A DNA stretch of 64,000 nucleotides, from assembly GCA_903858475.1 (NCBI GenBank), contig CAIOIZ010000156.1, positions 1 to 64,000 of the forward strand, in the 5' to 3' direction. This stretch comes from an uncultured Bacteroidota bacterium (GTDB lineage: Bacteria; Bacteroidota; Bacteroidia; Chitinophagales; Chitinophagaceae). The position numbers and the translations under genes were made by a program. The notes under the pieces were generated by a model that worked only from the letters and a program-made list of their open reading frames with translations, was not told the origin of the DNA and ran no database searches. Below, piece after piece: positions 19,918 to 29,779 of this stretch. Every line of letters starts with the position of its first letter. The first letter of the stretch is position 1.

Positions 19918-21357
19918 TTAGCAGTCAAATTGCTGCAAGAGTAACTCCGAAAATTGCAACAAAGTTAATTCATCTTCCTGTGCTGTCATAATCTGCAGTC
20001 CAAAGGGCAGGCCATTACTGTGTTTGAACAAGGGAATAGAAATTGCAGGAACGCCTGTTAAATTGGCAAAAACGGTGTAGATATCAGCCAGGTACATTGC
20101 AATTGGGTCATTTGATTTTTCACCAATCGGAAATGCCGTAGTGGGTACGGTGGGCATGATGATAGCATCAAAGTCCTTGAATAGCAAGCTGGTTTTGTCC
20201 ACTAAAAGCCTTCTTACTTGCTGCGCCTTGCTATAGTACGCATCATAGTAGCCGGTACTCAAAACAAAAGTGCCCAACATAATTCTTCGTTGCACTTCTT
20301 TGCCAAAACCTTCAGTTCTTGTCTTGGAATAAAATGCTGTTAAATTTTTTACATTATCCTTGGTTCGGTGACCAAATCGTACGCCATCATATCTGCTGAG
20401 GTTACTGCTGGCTTCAGCTGTTGTCAATACATAATAAGTAGGTACAATGTATTCTAATAATTCAAAGTCAATGGCTTTTATTTGGTGTCCAGCTGCTTTT
20501 AATTTTTCTATGAAAGATAGGATTTGCTTTTTTATTTGTTCATCCAAGGAGGGATGATTTAATGCCTCTTTAAAATAACAAATAGAATATTTCTTGTCTT
20601 CCTGATTTGTTTTATCTGATGATTGCGAGAGCGGTGTTTTTAGTGCAGTTGAATCGTATTCGTCTGAACCGCTAATGGTTTGTAATACCAGCGCAGTATC
20701 GGGAATAGTTTGACTAAAAATTCCAATTTGATCAAAGGAAGAGGCATATGCAATTAATCCATACCTACTAATTCTTCCATAGGTTGGCTTAAGGCCTATG
20801 ATGCCACAAAAGTCAGCAGGCTGTCTTACAGAGCCTCCTGTATCGCTGCCCAAGCTTACCATACATAGGCCTGCTTGTACTGCAACAGCACTGCCGCCGC
20901 TACTTCCTCCAGGCACTTTTGAATTGTCTATGGCATTTAGTACAGGCCCATAGTAAGAATTTTCATTGCTGCTACCCATTGCAAATTCATCACAATTACA
21001 ATTGCCAATGATAATGGCATCTGCTGCTTCCAATTTTTCGATAGCAGTAGCAGAATATATGCTTTCAAAATTCTCTAAAATTTTGGAGGCAGCAGTAAGA
21101 CGGTGGTTTTTATAGGCCATCACATCCTTGATGGCAATTACCACCCCGTGCAAGGCTTTTAAAGGTTCCCCTTCCATTCTCTTTTTATCTAGCTGCGCTG
21201 CTTTTTCTACCGCTTCTTTTGCATAAACTGCTACATATGCATTAAGATTTTTATGCTCTTCTATTTGTGCCAAATAATGCGTTACTGCTGCTGTACAAGA
21301 AGTTGCCTGCAACCTAAGTTGTTCGTGGTATTGTTCTATGGATAAAAAGGAAAACAT
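19918..21357 (-). CDS. gatA: Asp-tRNA(Asn)/Glu-tRNA(Gln) amidotransferase subunit A
   Basis: Amidase signature VPGGSSGGSAVAVQAGL...GSDTGGSVRQPADFCGIIGLKPTYGRISRYGL; catalytic Lys in VIAIKDVM. Confidence 0.97.
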   Translation of the reverse strand: MFSFLSIEQYHEQLRLQATSCTAAVTHYLAQIEEHKNLNAYVAVYAKEAVEKAAQLDKKRMEGEPLKALHGVVIAIKDVMAYKNHRLTAASKILENFESIYSATAIEKLEAADAIIIGNCNCDEFAMGSSNENSYYGPVLNAIDNSKVPGGSSGGSAVAVQAGLCMVSLGSDTGGSVRQPADFCGIIGLKPTYGRISRYGLIAYASSFDQIGIFSQTIPDTALVLQTISGSDEYDSTALKTPLSQSSDKTNQEDKKYSICYFKEALNHPSLDEQIKKQILSFIEKLKAAGHQIKAIDFELLEYIVPTYYVLTTAEASSNLSRYDGVRFGHRTKDNVKNLTAFYSKTRTEGFGKEVQRRIMLGTFVLSTGYYDAYYSKAQQVRRLLVDKTSLLFKDFDAIIMPTVPTTAFPIGEKSNDPIAMYLADIYTVFANLTGVPAISIPLFKHSNGLPFGLQIMTAQEDELTLLQFSELLLQQFDC

Positions 21358-21382
21358 GCAGGCTATTACTATTAATAAAATA

Positions 21383-21443
21383 GGCTGAAGCGCAGCTTTG
21401 AACAGGCTCGAATTGGAGCATCTTCAAAGAAATCACTTCAGCC
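21383..21443 (-). other. Three-tier nested hairpin RNA element between tatA and gatA
   Basis: Perfect nested inverted repeats: GGCTGAAG/CTTCAGCC (21383-21390 with 21436-21443), CTTTGAA/TTCAAAG (21396-21402 with 21423-21429), GCTC/GAGC (21406-21409 with 21416-21419); ends 25 nt before the gatA ATG. Confidence 0.65.
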
Positions 21444-21468
21444 GATTGATTGTAAAATCGAAAAAATA

Positions 21469-21750
21469 TTAAGCCTGCTTTTGCTCAAGCTGGCGACGTA
21501 GTTCTTTAATTTCAGCGTCTTTGTCTTTTTCTTTCATGCCTTCTTCAATCTCCGTTTTCACATTGTCTTTAGCATCTTTGAATTCGCGGATACCTTTTCC
21601 AAGGCCTTTCATTAGTTCAGGGATTTTTTTACCGCCAAACAATAAAACAATCGCAAGGATTATAAAAATCCATTCAGAGCCGCCTGGCATGCCAATTAAA
21701 AAAATCGACAATAGTTTTGTTATCATCATGACAAAATATTTGAGGGTCAA
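21469..21750 (-). CDS. tatA: Sec-independent translocase TatA/TatE-like subunit
   Basis: [39 protein letters not shown]; the true start may be the internal MITKLL. Confidence 0.92.
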   Translation of the reverse strand: MTLKYFVMMITKLLSIFLIGMPGGSEWIFIILAIVLLFGGKKIPELMKGLGKGIREFKDAKDNVKTEIEEGMKEKDKDAEIKELRRQLEQKQA

Positions 21751-21896
21751 AGATAAATGAATTATTCATTACAGCTAACTTTTCCACCCTGCTAATTAGA
21801 AATGATTAACAGACTTTATTGGGAATGGTATTCTTACCTATAAAATTGATTGCCCAGTAATATTGTTTGTAATTGAATGCCCTTTATATAAAAGGA

Positions 21897-22025
21897 TTAG
21901 CGGATATAGTTTTTCCCACACCTGGCTTTGCCATTGGCAGCTTGTTCTACAGTGATGCCACGGGCACAAGAGGCTAAAAAGGCGAGGGCGAATAAAATAA
22001 CAAATGATAAAATCCATCTTCTCAT
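21897..22025 (-). CDS. Small (42 aa) lipoprotein, not in the supplied ORF track
   Basis: Hand translation: MRRWILSFVILFALAFLASCARGITVEQAANGKARCGKNYIR*; positively charged N-terminus, hydrophobic stretch, lipobox LASC. Confidence 0.7.
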   Translation of the reverse strand: MRRWILSFVILFALAFLASCARGITVEQAANGKARCGKNYIR

Positions 22026-22123
22026 GGTAGGAAAGGTTTAAGGGTTAATTACTAAAGTAAACGCTTTTAAAGCTATAAAGATTGTCGAAAATTCAAATAT
22101 TATGCCAAATTAATATTTGTGGC

Positions 22124-22152
22124 AAAAAAAAACGGAAACCTGTCGATTTCCG
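22124..22152 (-). terminator. Intrinsic terminator of rplS
   Basis: Minus strand CGGAAA-TCGACAGG-TTTCCG followed by TTTTTTTTT. Confidence 0.85.
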
Positions 22153-22177
22153 CTGAATATTATTCAATTGCTGTGCT

Positions 22178-22543
22178 TTATTTTGTAGCGACTGCTTGAC
22201 GTTTTTCCTTAATACGGGCACTTTTTCCGCTTCTTTCACGTAAAAAGAACAATTTAGCCCTGCGTACACGACCTGCCTTATTCAAAACAATACTTTCAAT
22301 ATTGGGTGAGAAATAAGGGAAAAGCCTTTCAACACCAACACCGTCGCTGATTTTGCGAACAGTAAAAGTAGCCGTAGCGCCAGTACCTTGGCGTTTGATA
22401 ACATCGCCTTTAAAGCTCTGGATACGCTCTTTATTACCCTCTACAATCTTATAATTGACAGTGATATTATCACCTGCTTTAAAGTTAGGATGGTTGGCTG
22501 TTTGGCTATTCAGCTGCTCGTGCACAAAATTAACTGCGTTCAT
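22178..22543 (-). CDS. rplS: 50S ribosomal protein L19
   Basis: [35 protein letters not shown]...[41 protein letters not shown]. Confidence 0.98.
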   Translation of the reverse strand: MNAVNFVHEQLNSQTANHPNFKAGDNITVNYKIVEGNKERIQSFKGDVIKRQGTGATATFTVRKISDGVGVERLFPYFSPNIESIVLNKAGRVRRAKLFFLRERSGKSARIKEKRQAVATK

Positions 22544-22688
22544 AATAGTTTTTTTTAAACGGAGGGCAAAGGTAAGGGTTTTAAGTAATAATTGGAAATG
22601 CTTTTTAGATAATTTTTGCAGTTTCTCCTAGGTTTTTCTAAATTTCAATACTTGTACCTGATTACTAGCATAAACCAGCCCTTTTTCT

Positions 22689-22721
22689 AAAAAAGAAAAC
22701 CGGCAATAGTATTTGCCGGTT
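22689..22721 (-). terminator. Intrinsic terminator of rny
   Basis: Minus strand AACCGGCAA / TTGCCGGTT stem followed by TTCTTTTTT. Confidence 0.85.
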
Positions 22722-22747
22722 CTATAGTAAAAAATTGAAAAATTAAA

Positions 22748-24313
22748 TTATCGAGCCACATTCACACTGCGTTTTTCCCTAATTACAGTTACTTTAATCT
22801 GTCCAGGGAAGGTCATTTCAGTTTGAATTTTTTGGGCTATTTCAAAGCTGAGTTTATCGCTATCCGCATCGGTTACTTTATCTGCTTCAACAATAACCCT
22901 CAATTCACGACCCGCCTGAATAGCATAGGCCTTCTCTACTCCGCTATATGCCATGGCTAGGTTTTCTAGGTCTTTAATACGTTGAATATACTGCTGCATG
23001 ATTTCACGCCTAGCTCCTGGTCTTGCACCGCTGATGGCATCGCAAGCCTGGATAATAGGAGAAATCACAAACTGCATTTCCATTTCATCGTGGTGAGCGC
23101 CAATGGCATTCACTACAGCCGGGTTTTCGCCATATTTTTCAGCCAGTTTAGCTCCTAATAGTGCGTGGCTCAATTCAGTTTCTTCGTCCGGCACTTTTCC
23201 AATATCATGCAATAGTCCGGCCCTTTTTGCGAGCTTAGAATTCATGCCCAATTCGGCAGCCATAATACCGCAAAGATTTGCCGTTTCCCGACTGTGCATT
23301 AATAAGTTCTGTCCATAGCTACTTCTAAAGCGCATGCGACCAACCATTCTTATTAATTCTTTATGCAGACCATGTACGCCTAATTCTATAACAGTTCTTT
23401 CTCCAATTTCCATTACCTGGTCATCAATCTGCCTTTTAGTTTTTTCTACCACCTCTTCAATGCGAGCAGGGTGAATACGACCATCAGCCACCAATCTTTG
23501 AAGCGATAGACGGGCAATTTCTCTTCTTAATGGGTCAAAAGACGATAATACAATTGCTTCAGGAGTATCATCTACAATGAGGTCAACCCCAGTTGCAGCT
23601 TCAATTGCCCTGATATTTCTACCTTCTCTACCAATAATCGAACCTTTGATTTCGTCACTTTCTAGGTTGAAAACAGTAATGGAGTTTTCAATGGCCTGCT
23701 CTGCAGCAGTACGTTGAATCGTTTGGATGATAATTTTTCTAGCTTCTTTACCAGCTTTTTGCTTGGCTTCTTCGATGATTTCTTGTTGCATCACCATGGC
23801 CTTGCTAGTGGTTTCATTGCGAAGACTTTCCAATAATTGTTTTTTGGCATCTTCTGCGGTCAGGTTGGCTACTTTTTCCAGGCGACGGATATGCTCTTCC
23901 TGGTGTTTTTCTAATTCTGTACGCTTAATATTGACTACTTCAATCTGTCTGTTGAGTGTTTCTTTGATTGCCTCGTTTTCTTTCAGCTGTTTGTCTAAGT
24001 TGCCCTCTTTTTGATTAAGGCTTTGTTCTTTTTGCTTAATGCGGTTTTCGCCTTCAACCATTTTTTGATTGCGTTGCATCACATCCCTGTCATGGGCAGA
24101 CTTCATTTGCACAAACTTTTCTTTTACCTCTAGTTCCTTTTCTTTGCGAATGGTTTCAGCTCTAAGTTCCGCTTCTCTAAGTATGGTATGTGATTGTTGC
24201 TCGGCTTCTTCTATTTTTTTCTTTGTATTCTTGGTAAAAATTAGTTTACCCAGTATAGTGCCTACCACTAAGGCAGCAGTACCGATGATGATCGAGAGTA
24301 TATTCGGTTCCAT
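22748..24313 (-). CDS. rny: Ribonuclease Y
   Basis: N-terminal TM and long coiled coil; KH segment [31 protein letters not shown] domain [15 protein letters not shown]. Confidence 0.98.
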   Translation of the reverse strand: MEPNILSIIIGTAALVVGTILGKLIFTKNTKKKIEEAEQQSHTILREAELRAETIRKEKELEVKEKFVQMKSAHDRDVMQRNQKMVEGENRIKQKEQSLNQKEGNLDKQLKENEAIKETLNRQIEVVNIKRTELEKHQEEHIRRLEKVANLTAEDAKKQLLESLRNETTSKAMVMQQEIIEEAKQKAGKEARKIIIQTIQRTAAEQAIENSITVFNLESDEIKGSIIGREGRNIRAIEAATGVDLIVDDTPEAIVLSSFDPLRREIARLSLQRLVADGRIHPARIEEVVEKTKRQIDDQVMEIGERTVIELGVHGLHKELIRMVGRMRFRSSYGQNLLMHSRETANLCGIMAAELGMNSKLAKRAGLLHDIGKVPDEETELSHALLGAKLAEKYGENPAVVNAIGAHHDEMEMQFVISPIIQACDAISGARPGARREIMQQYIQRIKDLENLAMAYSGVEKAYAIQAGRELRVIVEADKVTDADSDKLSFEIAQKIQTEMTFPGQIKVTVIREKRSVNVAR

Positions 24314-24461
24314 GTAGCATTACGTTTTTTATCTGATTCACAATATTGTAAGTTCCCTCTGTACCCATAAATGGAGATATTGAGTTGAATGAGCGAAGAT
24401 AAGGAATTTTATGCAGCCTTCATGCCTTGGCAGGGGCCAAACTGGGGTAATCTGTTTTAAT

Positions 24462-24491
24462 ATAAAGGCCGAAAATGTATCCGGCCTTTAT
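24462..24491 (-). terminator. Candidate terminator downstream of leuS
   Basis: ATAAAGGCCG / CGGCCTTTAT inverted repeat just after the leuS stop; weak U tail. Confidence 0.55.
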
Positions 24492-24517
24492 ATTGTGTAA
24501 AATTTTGTAGCGACAGG

Positions 24518-27334
24518 TTAAATAACCACATTAATCATCTTGTTTTTAACGAAGATGATTTTTTTAGGAGGCTTCCCTTCTAGCCATTTTTGCACCATTT
24601 CATTTTGCAAAACAATGGCCTCTACCGCTGCTTGCTCAAGGTCTAGGGAAAGGGATAAACTGGTTCTAAGCTTTCCATTTATTGAAACGGGATAATCTTT
24701 GCTACTTTCTACTAACAAGACAGGATTGAAAATTGGATATGCTGCATCGAGCACACTGCCGCTATTGCCCAACTGCTGCCATAATTCTTCAGCAATATGG
24801 GGGGCATAAGGCGCTAATAGAATCAGTATTTTTTCCAATATTTCTTTTTTATTGCATTTGCTGTCTGCCAACTCATTCACCGCAATCATGAAAGTACTTA
24901 CCGCCGTATTGAAACTAAATCGCTCTGTATCTTCTTCAATCTTTTTTATAGTGCGATGTAGGATTTTTAATTCCGTTTCAGTAGGCAACTCATCATTCCA
25001 AACCTTTCCTTTAATATCGTCAAAGAATAAACGCCATAATTTTCGCAGAAAGCGATGCACCCCTTCGATGCCCTTTGTATCCCAGGGCTTGCTGGCTTCA
25101 ACAGGTCCTAAGAACATTTCATACATGCGGAAGGTGTCGGCTCCATATTTTTCACATAAATCATCAGGATTGTCAACATTAAATTTTGATTTTGACATCT
25201 TTTCAGATTCTTCTTTCAAAAAAATAAATACCTCCGTCCCGTCCTCCTTCCATTCAATTGGCAATTGAACGGCATCTAATGGGTGTGCGGTATTGTACTG
25301 ATCCAATGAGGCACGGGTAAGTTTTCCGGTACTGTCAACAAATTGATGACCATATTTGAGTCTTTGAAAGCTATTTGTCTGGCTGTCTTTGTTGTAGGAT
25401 ACAATTTTCTTTGTACTATCAGTGGCATTGGGATTGTGGTCTATTTCAAAGAAAAAAGACTTGCCAGTAATCATGCCCTGGTTCAATAGTTTTTTAAAGG
25501 GTTCATCAAACCCAATATAGCCTAGATCAAACAATACTTTTGTCCACATGCGGCTATATAACAAATGCCCCACTGCATGTTCGGTACCCCCGATGTACAA
25601 ATCCACTTGATTCCAATAATCACTTAATTTTCTGTCGCAGAAAGTATCCTTATTATGGGGGTCCATATATCTTAAAAAATACCAACTACTTCCTGCATAG
25701 CCTGGCATGGTGGAAGTTTCTCTTCTGCCGTTTGAGAGATTAATCCAATCTTTCAAATTGGCTAATGGGCCTTCGCCATCAGGTCCTGGGCCATATTTGT
25801 CAACATGGGGAAGTTCCAAGGGTAATTCAGTTGCATCAATGGGGATGGCAGTTCCTTCGTTCCAAATAATAGGAAAGGGCTCTCCCCAATAACGTTGACG
25901 GCTGAATCCTGCATCCCTCATGCGATAGTTCACTTTGCGTTTGCCGATGCCTAGTGCTTCAATTTTATCAATGGCAACAGCAATGGCATCTTTCATAAGT
26001 AGGTCATTGAGAAACCCACTGTTTTGTAACCGAGCTTCCTTGGTGGGATTGGCTTCAGTACCAGTATAAAAATCGCCAATGATATTGGTGATTGGGATAG
26101 TAAAATGTTGGGCGAATGAAAAATCGCGTTGGTCACCACAAGGCACGGCCATGATAGCGCCGGTGCCATATCCTGCCAATACATATTCAGCAATCCAAAT
26201 AGGAATTTCTTTTCCATCAAAAGGATTAATAGCATAAGCTCCTGTAAAGCAGCCGGTAATTTGTTTTACTTCAGAAAGTCTTTCTCTTTCACTTCTGCTT
26301 TTTACATATTTTAAGTAAGCCTCGATGGATTCTTTTTGATTCGCCGAAGTAATGCTATTCACCAATTCATGTTCTGGCGCCAACACCATGAAATCGACGC
26401 CAAAAATGGTGTCGGGCCGGGTTGTATAAACGCTGATTTGTGAATTAGAATTTTTAATATTGAAGTCCATTTCAGCGCCTTCACTTTTGCCAATCCAATT
26501 ACGTTGCATTTCTTTCATGCTATCACTAAATGCAACTGTTTCTAGTCCTGCCAATAGCCGCTCTGCATAATTAGTAATGCGGAGGTACCATTGTCTCATT
26601 TTCTTTTTTTCAACTGGGTGTCCTCCTCTTTCGCTCAGTCCATTGATTACTTCGTCATTGGCTAAAACGGTACCTAGGGCTTCGCACCAATTAACTTCGC
26701 CATATTTACTAAAGCAGAGTCGGAAGTCCATCAGTATTTCCTGTTTTTTCTTTTCTTCAAAACTGTTCCAATCCACTGCTGAAAAAGACGCGTTATTATA
26801 AAAATATAAGCTTTGGCTACCATTGGTTTCGAAAATGGTAATCAGTTCTGTAATGGGTTTGGCCTTTTTTGATGGAAGGTCGAAATAGCTATTGAAAAGT
26901 TGAAGAAAAATCCATTGGGTCCATTTGTAGTAGGAGGGATCGCTGGTCATCACTTCCCTTTCCCAGTCATAGCAAAAACCTATTTTATCTAATTGCGCTT
27001 TAAAAGTGGCGATATTTTTTGTGGTGGTAGTAGCAGGATGTTGTCCAGTTTCCAGTGCATATTGTTCGGCTGGTAGGCCAAAGCTATCAAAGCCCATTGG
27101 ATGCAGCACATTGAAACCTTTAAGTCTTTTGTATCGGCTATAAATATCGCTGGCAATATAGCCTAGTGGGTGACCTACATGGAGTCCTGCACCACTGGGG
27201 TAGGGAAACATATCCAGCACATAGTATTTAGGTTTGGAAACCTGTCCTTCTTGCGGATTTTGTACCTGGTAGGTTTTGTTTGTCTTCCATTTTTCTTGCC
27301 AGGACTGCTCTATCTTTCTAAAACTGTATTCCAT
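24518..27334 (-). CDS. leuS: Leucyl-tRNA synthetase
   Basis: FPYPSGAGLHVGHPLGY HIGH-type motif; EKMSKSKFN; GSSWYFLRYMDPHN; GGTEHAVGHLLYSRMWTKVL. Confidence 0.98.
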   Translation of the reverse strand: MEYSFRKIEQSWQEKWKTNKTYQVQNPQEGQVSKPKYYVLDMFPYPSGAGLHVGHPLGYIASDIYSRYKRLKGFNVLHPMGFDSFGLPAEQYALETGQHPATTTTKNIATFKAQLDKIGFCYDWEREVMTSDPSYYKWTQWIFLQLFNSYFDLPSKKAKPITELITIFETNGSQSLYFYNNASFSAVDWNSFEEKKKQEILMDFRLCFSKYGEVNWCEALGTVLANDEVINGLSERGGHPVEKKKMRQWYLRITNYAERLLAGLETVAFSDSMKEMQRNWIGKSEGAEMDFNIKNSNSQISVYTTRPDTIFGVDFMVLAPEHELVNSITSANQKESIEAYLKYVKSRSERERLSEVKQITGCFTGAYAINPFDGKEIPIWIAEYVLAGYGTGAIMAVPCGDQRDFSFAQHFTIPITNIIGDFYTGTEANPTKEARLQNSGFLNDLLMKDAIAVAIDKIEALGIGKRKVNYRMRDAGFSRQRYWGEPFPIIWNEGTAIPIDATELPLELPHVDKYGPGPDGEGPLANLKDWINLSNGRRETSTMPGYAGSSWYFLRYMDPHNKDTFCDRKLSDYWNQVDLYIGGTEHAVGHLLYSRMWTKVLFDLGYIGFDEPFKKLLNQGMITGKSFFFEIDHNPNATDSTKKIVSYNKDSQTNSFQRLKYGHQFVDSTGKLTRASLDQYNTAHPLDAVQLPIEWKEDGTEVFIFLKEESEKMSKSKFNVDNPDDLCEKYGADTFRMYEMFLGPVEASKPWDTKGIEGVHRFLRKLWRLFFDDIKGKVWNDELPTETELKILHRTIKKIEEDTERFSFNTAVSTFMIAVNELADSKCNKKEILEKILILLAPYAPHIAEELWQQLGNSGSVLDAAYPIFNPVLLVESSKDYPVSINGKLRTSLSLSLDLEQAAVEAIVLQNEMVQKWLEGKPPKKIIFVKNKMINVVI

Positions 27335-27618
27335 TTTTTATTTTTTATTTATCTTATTCTATTGCTTAATAGAAATAGGCTACTCAATGCTTAATATTAA
27401 ACCATATTGTTATTTATTTTCTCTGTTAGTACAGTAGTTACTAACCAAAGTAGACATTGTGAAAGAAAAGTTATATATCTTCTTTTCTATACACAAAACG
27501 CCGGGAGAAAAAATAAATAAGGCGGGCAATCGTTTTGCAGAAGGCAAAAATAATGTAATACACGCAAATTGGATTAATTTGCAGTTCATAGCCATCTAAT
27601 AAAAAAGTAAATTTAAAT

Positions 27619-28497
27619 ATGTCTCAATTCGGAAGAGCAAGCAGTAAACGCGGAAAACCCAATTATGCTTATGCCATTATTGGCGTAGCCTTGGTGTTAT
27701 ATCTATTTGGTATAGTAGGATGGTTTTTTCTGAACCTTAGAAAAACAGGGGATTATTTTAAAGAGAATATCCAGGTGCAAGGATTTTTGAATAGAGACGC
27801 TTCTAAGAAGAAGATCGACAGTGTAAAGAATTTTGTAGGCGCGCTGCCCTATGTAAAATCGATTGAGTACATCACTAAGGAGATGGCAGTTAAACGGTAT
27901 GAAGCCGACAATGATACTACCTGGCGTAAATTCATTGATAATAACCCTTTGCCAGAGAGCATCGATTTTTTTGTTAAGGCCAGTCACGTTCAAACAGATA
28001 GTTTAAAAAATATTTCTAATATTATCGATGCCCGATTCCCTGGGGTAATTTCAGAATTTAAATATCCCGAGGAAATTGTTTCCAAGGTGGGTGGTTTTGC
28101 AAAAAACCTGGTATTAGGCTTTTTGTTTGCTGCTATATTGCTGACCATTTTAGTGATTATTTCCATTGATAACACTATAAGATTGGCAATGTATAGTAAT
28201 CGTTTTTTAATCAAAACGATGCAAATGGTAGGGGCAACCCGCTGGTTTATAGCCAAGCCAATTAATATTAGGGCCATTGTTAATGGGTTGGTTGCATCTG
28301 GAATTGCCATTGTTTTAATATGGATTTCCGTCTTATTGATTGAGGCTTTTCGTCCAGAATTCAAAGTTTTAAGAGATAATAAGAGTCTGATTCTATTGTT
28401 TTTTACCATTATTTTTGTGGGCATAACCATTACATTGGTGAGTACACATAGGGCAGTTATAAAATACCTGAAAATGAAATTGGACGATTTATATTAA
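27619..28497 (+). CDS. ftsX: Cell division permease-like protein FtsX
   Basis: N-terminal TM, periplasmic domain, NRFLIKTMQMVGATRWFIAKP and C-terminal TM helices. Confidence 0.9.
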   Translation: MSQFGRASSKRGKPNYAYAIIGVALVLYLFGIVGWFFLNLRKTGDYFKENIQVQGFLNRDASKKKIDSVKNFVGALPYVKSIEYITKEMAVKRYEADNDTTWRKFIDNNPLPESIDFFVKASHVQTDSLKNISNIIDARFPGVISEFKYPEEIVSKVGGFAKNLVLGFLFAAILLTILVIISIDNTIRLAMYSNRFLIKTMQMVGATRWFIAKPINIRAIVNGLVASGIAIVLIWISVLLIEAFRPEFKVLRDNKSLILLFFTIIFVGITITLVSTHRAVIKYLKMKLDDLY

Positions 28498-28519
28498 TAT
28501 TGCATCCTAATAAGTATTT

Positions 28520-28777
28520 ATGAGTAAAGACAAAAAACAAGCGCCGATTACCAATACCCCCTTATTTGGGAAAGAAAATTTTATTTGGATGGTGGCTGGA
28601 TTAGTTGTGATGGCCATTGGATTTTTTCTAATGTCTGGTGGAAAAAGCCCCGACCCTAACGTATTCAAGGATGAAGAGGTAAATAGTTTTACCCGCATTA
28701 CCTTGGCACCCATTCTGTTGGTAGCAGGTATGGTGATGGAGGTTTTCGCCATTATGAAGAAACCTAAAGACAGTTAA
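28520..28777 (+). CDS. DUF3098-type small membrane protein
   Basis: 85 aa, two TM helices, PLFGKENFIWMVAGLVVMAIGFFLMSGGKSPDPNVFKDEEVNSFTRITLAPILLVAGMVMEVFAIM; follows ftsX. Confidence 0.85.
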   Translation: MSKDKKQAPITNTPLFGKENFIWMVAGLVVMAIGFFLMSGGKSPDPNVFKDEEVNSFTRITLAPILLVAGMVMEVFAIMKKPKDS

Positions 28778-28801
28778 TATTATTATATAAATAATTCATA
28801 T

Positions 28802-28830
28802 GCGGAGTATAACAAGTACTTCGCTTTTTT
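28802..28830 (+). terminator. Intrinsic terminator between the DUF3098 gene and uppP
   Basis: GCGGAGTA / TACTTCGC stem (one G:T) followed by TTTTTT. Confidence 0.7.
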
Positions 28831-28847
28831 ATTTTTAAAATTTCAAT

Positions 28848-29639
28848 ATGAACAGCATAGAATCTATTATTGTCGCTATTGTGGAGGGCTTGACGGAGTT
28901 TTTGCCCATTAGTAGTACAGGGCATATGATTATTACAGAAAAATTATTGTCCATTACTCCTACCGATTTTACAAAACTATTTACTGTAGCTATCCAATTG
29001 GGTGCTATTTTGGCGGTCGTAGTATTGTACTGGAAAAAGTTTTTTGATTTTAAGAAATGGCAATTTTATGTAAAACTGGCTGCTGCGGTGGTGCCTGCAT
29101 TGATACTCGGTTTATTGTTTAGCAAAAAAATTGACCTGTTGCTAGAAAGTGCATTAACTGTTTCTATCACCATGTTAGCAGGCGGCGTTGTTTTAGTATT
29201 TGTAGATCGATTTTTTAGTAAACCTCAAATTGATACAGAAGAAAAAATAGCCTTTCCAAAGGCAATTATCATTGGTTGCTGGCAATGTTTGGCGATGATT
29301 CCTGGTATGAGCAGAAGTGCAGCATCTATTATTGGAGGAATGCAACAAGGACTGACGCGAAGTGCTGCTGCAGAATTTTCTTTTTTCTTGGCGGTGCCTA
29401 CTATGCTAGCGGCCACCGGCTATAAATTATTAAAGTACTTTAAAGAACATGGCGGTTTTACCAGTGCCGAGATACAACAATTGGCTATCGGAAATTTGGT
29501 GGCTTTTGTGGTGGCTTTATTGGCTATTAAATTTTTCATCAGTTTTGTAAAAAAATATGGCTTTAAAGTATGGGGCTGGTACAGAATTCTGCTTGGTTTG
29601 GTTTTGTTGATTTTAATTTATAAAGGATACATACAATAA
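28848..29639 (+). CDS. uppP: Undecaprenyl-diphosphate phosphatase
   Basis: EGLTEFLPISSTGHMII and IPGMSRSAASIIGGMQQGLTRSAAAEFSFFLAVP. Confidence 0.97.
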   Translation: MNSIESIIVAIVEGLTEFLPISSTGHMIITEKLLSITPTDFTKLFTVAIQLGAILAVVVLYWKKFFDFKKWQFYVKLAAAVVPALILGLLFSKKIDLLLESALTVSITMLAGGVVLVFVDRFFSKPQIDTEEKIAFPKAIIIGCWQCLAMIPGMSRSAASIIGGMQQGLTRSAAAEFSFFLAVPTMLAATGYKLLKYFKEHGGFTSAEIQQLAIGNLVAFVVALLAIKFFISFVKKYGFKVWGWYRILLGLVLLILIYKGYIQ

Positions 29640-29708
29640 ATAGCGCCTTTGCTATGCACAATTGGAAGTAGCAATTATAGCTATAGGAAATAGGAATTTA
29701 TTCAGCTT

Positions 29709-29750
29709 AAAGAAACTAGGGCGTTGTAAATGCAACAGTTTCTTTTTTTT
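29709..29750 (+). terminator. Intrinsic terminator after uppP
   Basis: AAAGAAACT / AGTTTCTTT outer stem with inner GTTG/CAAC, followed by T8. Confidence 0.75.
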
Positions 29751-29779
29751 ATGTACTTTCAGCATTCTAAAATAACTGC

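Noticed and set aside
21383-21443. tRNA gene reading of the structured element
   Set aside because: 61 nt, single coaxial hairpin, no separate D, anticodon and T arms.
27400-27600. Imperfect inverted repeats (AAAACGCC...GGCG...CGTTTT) upstream of ftsX
   Set aside because: Interrupted and AT-rich; not distinguishable from chance without conservation data.
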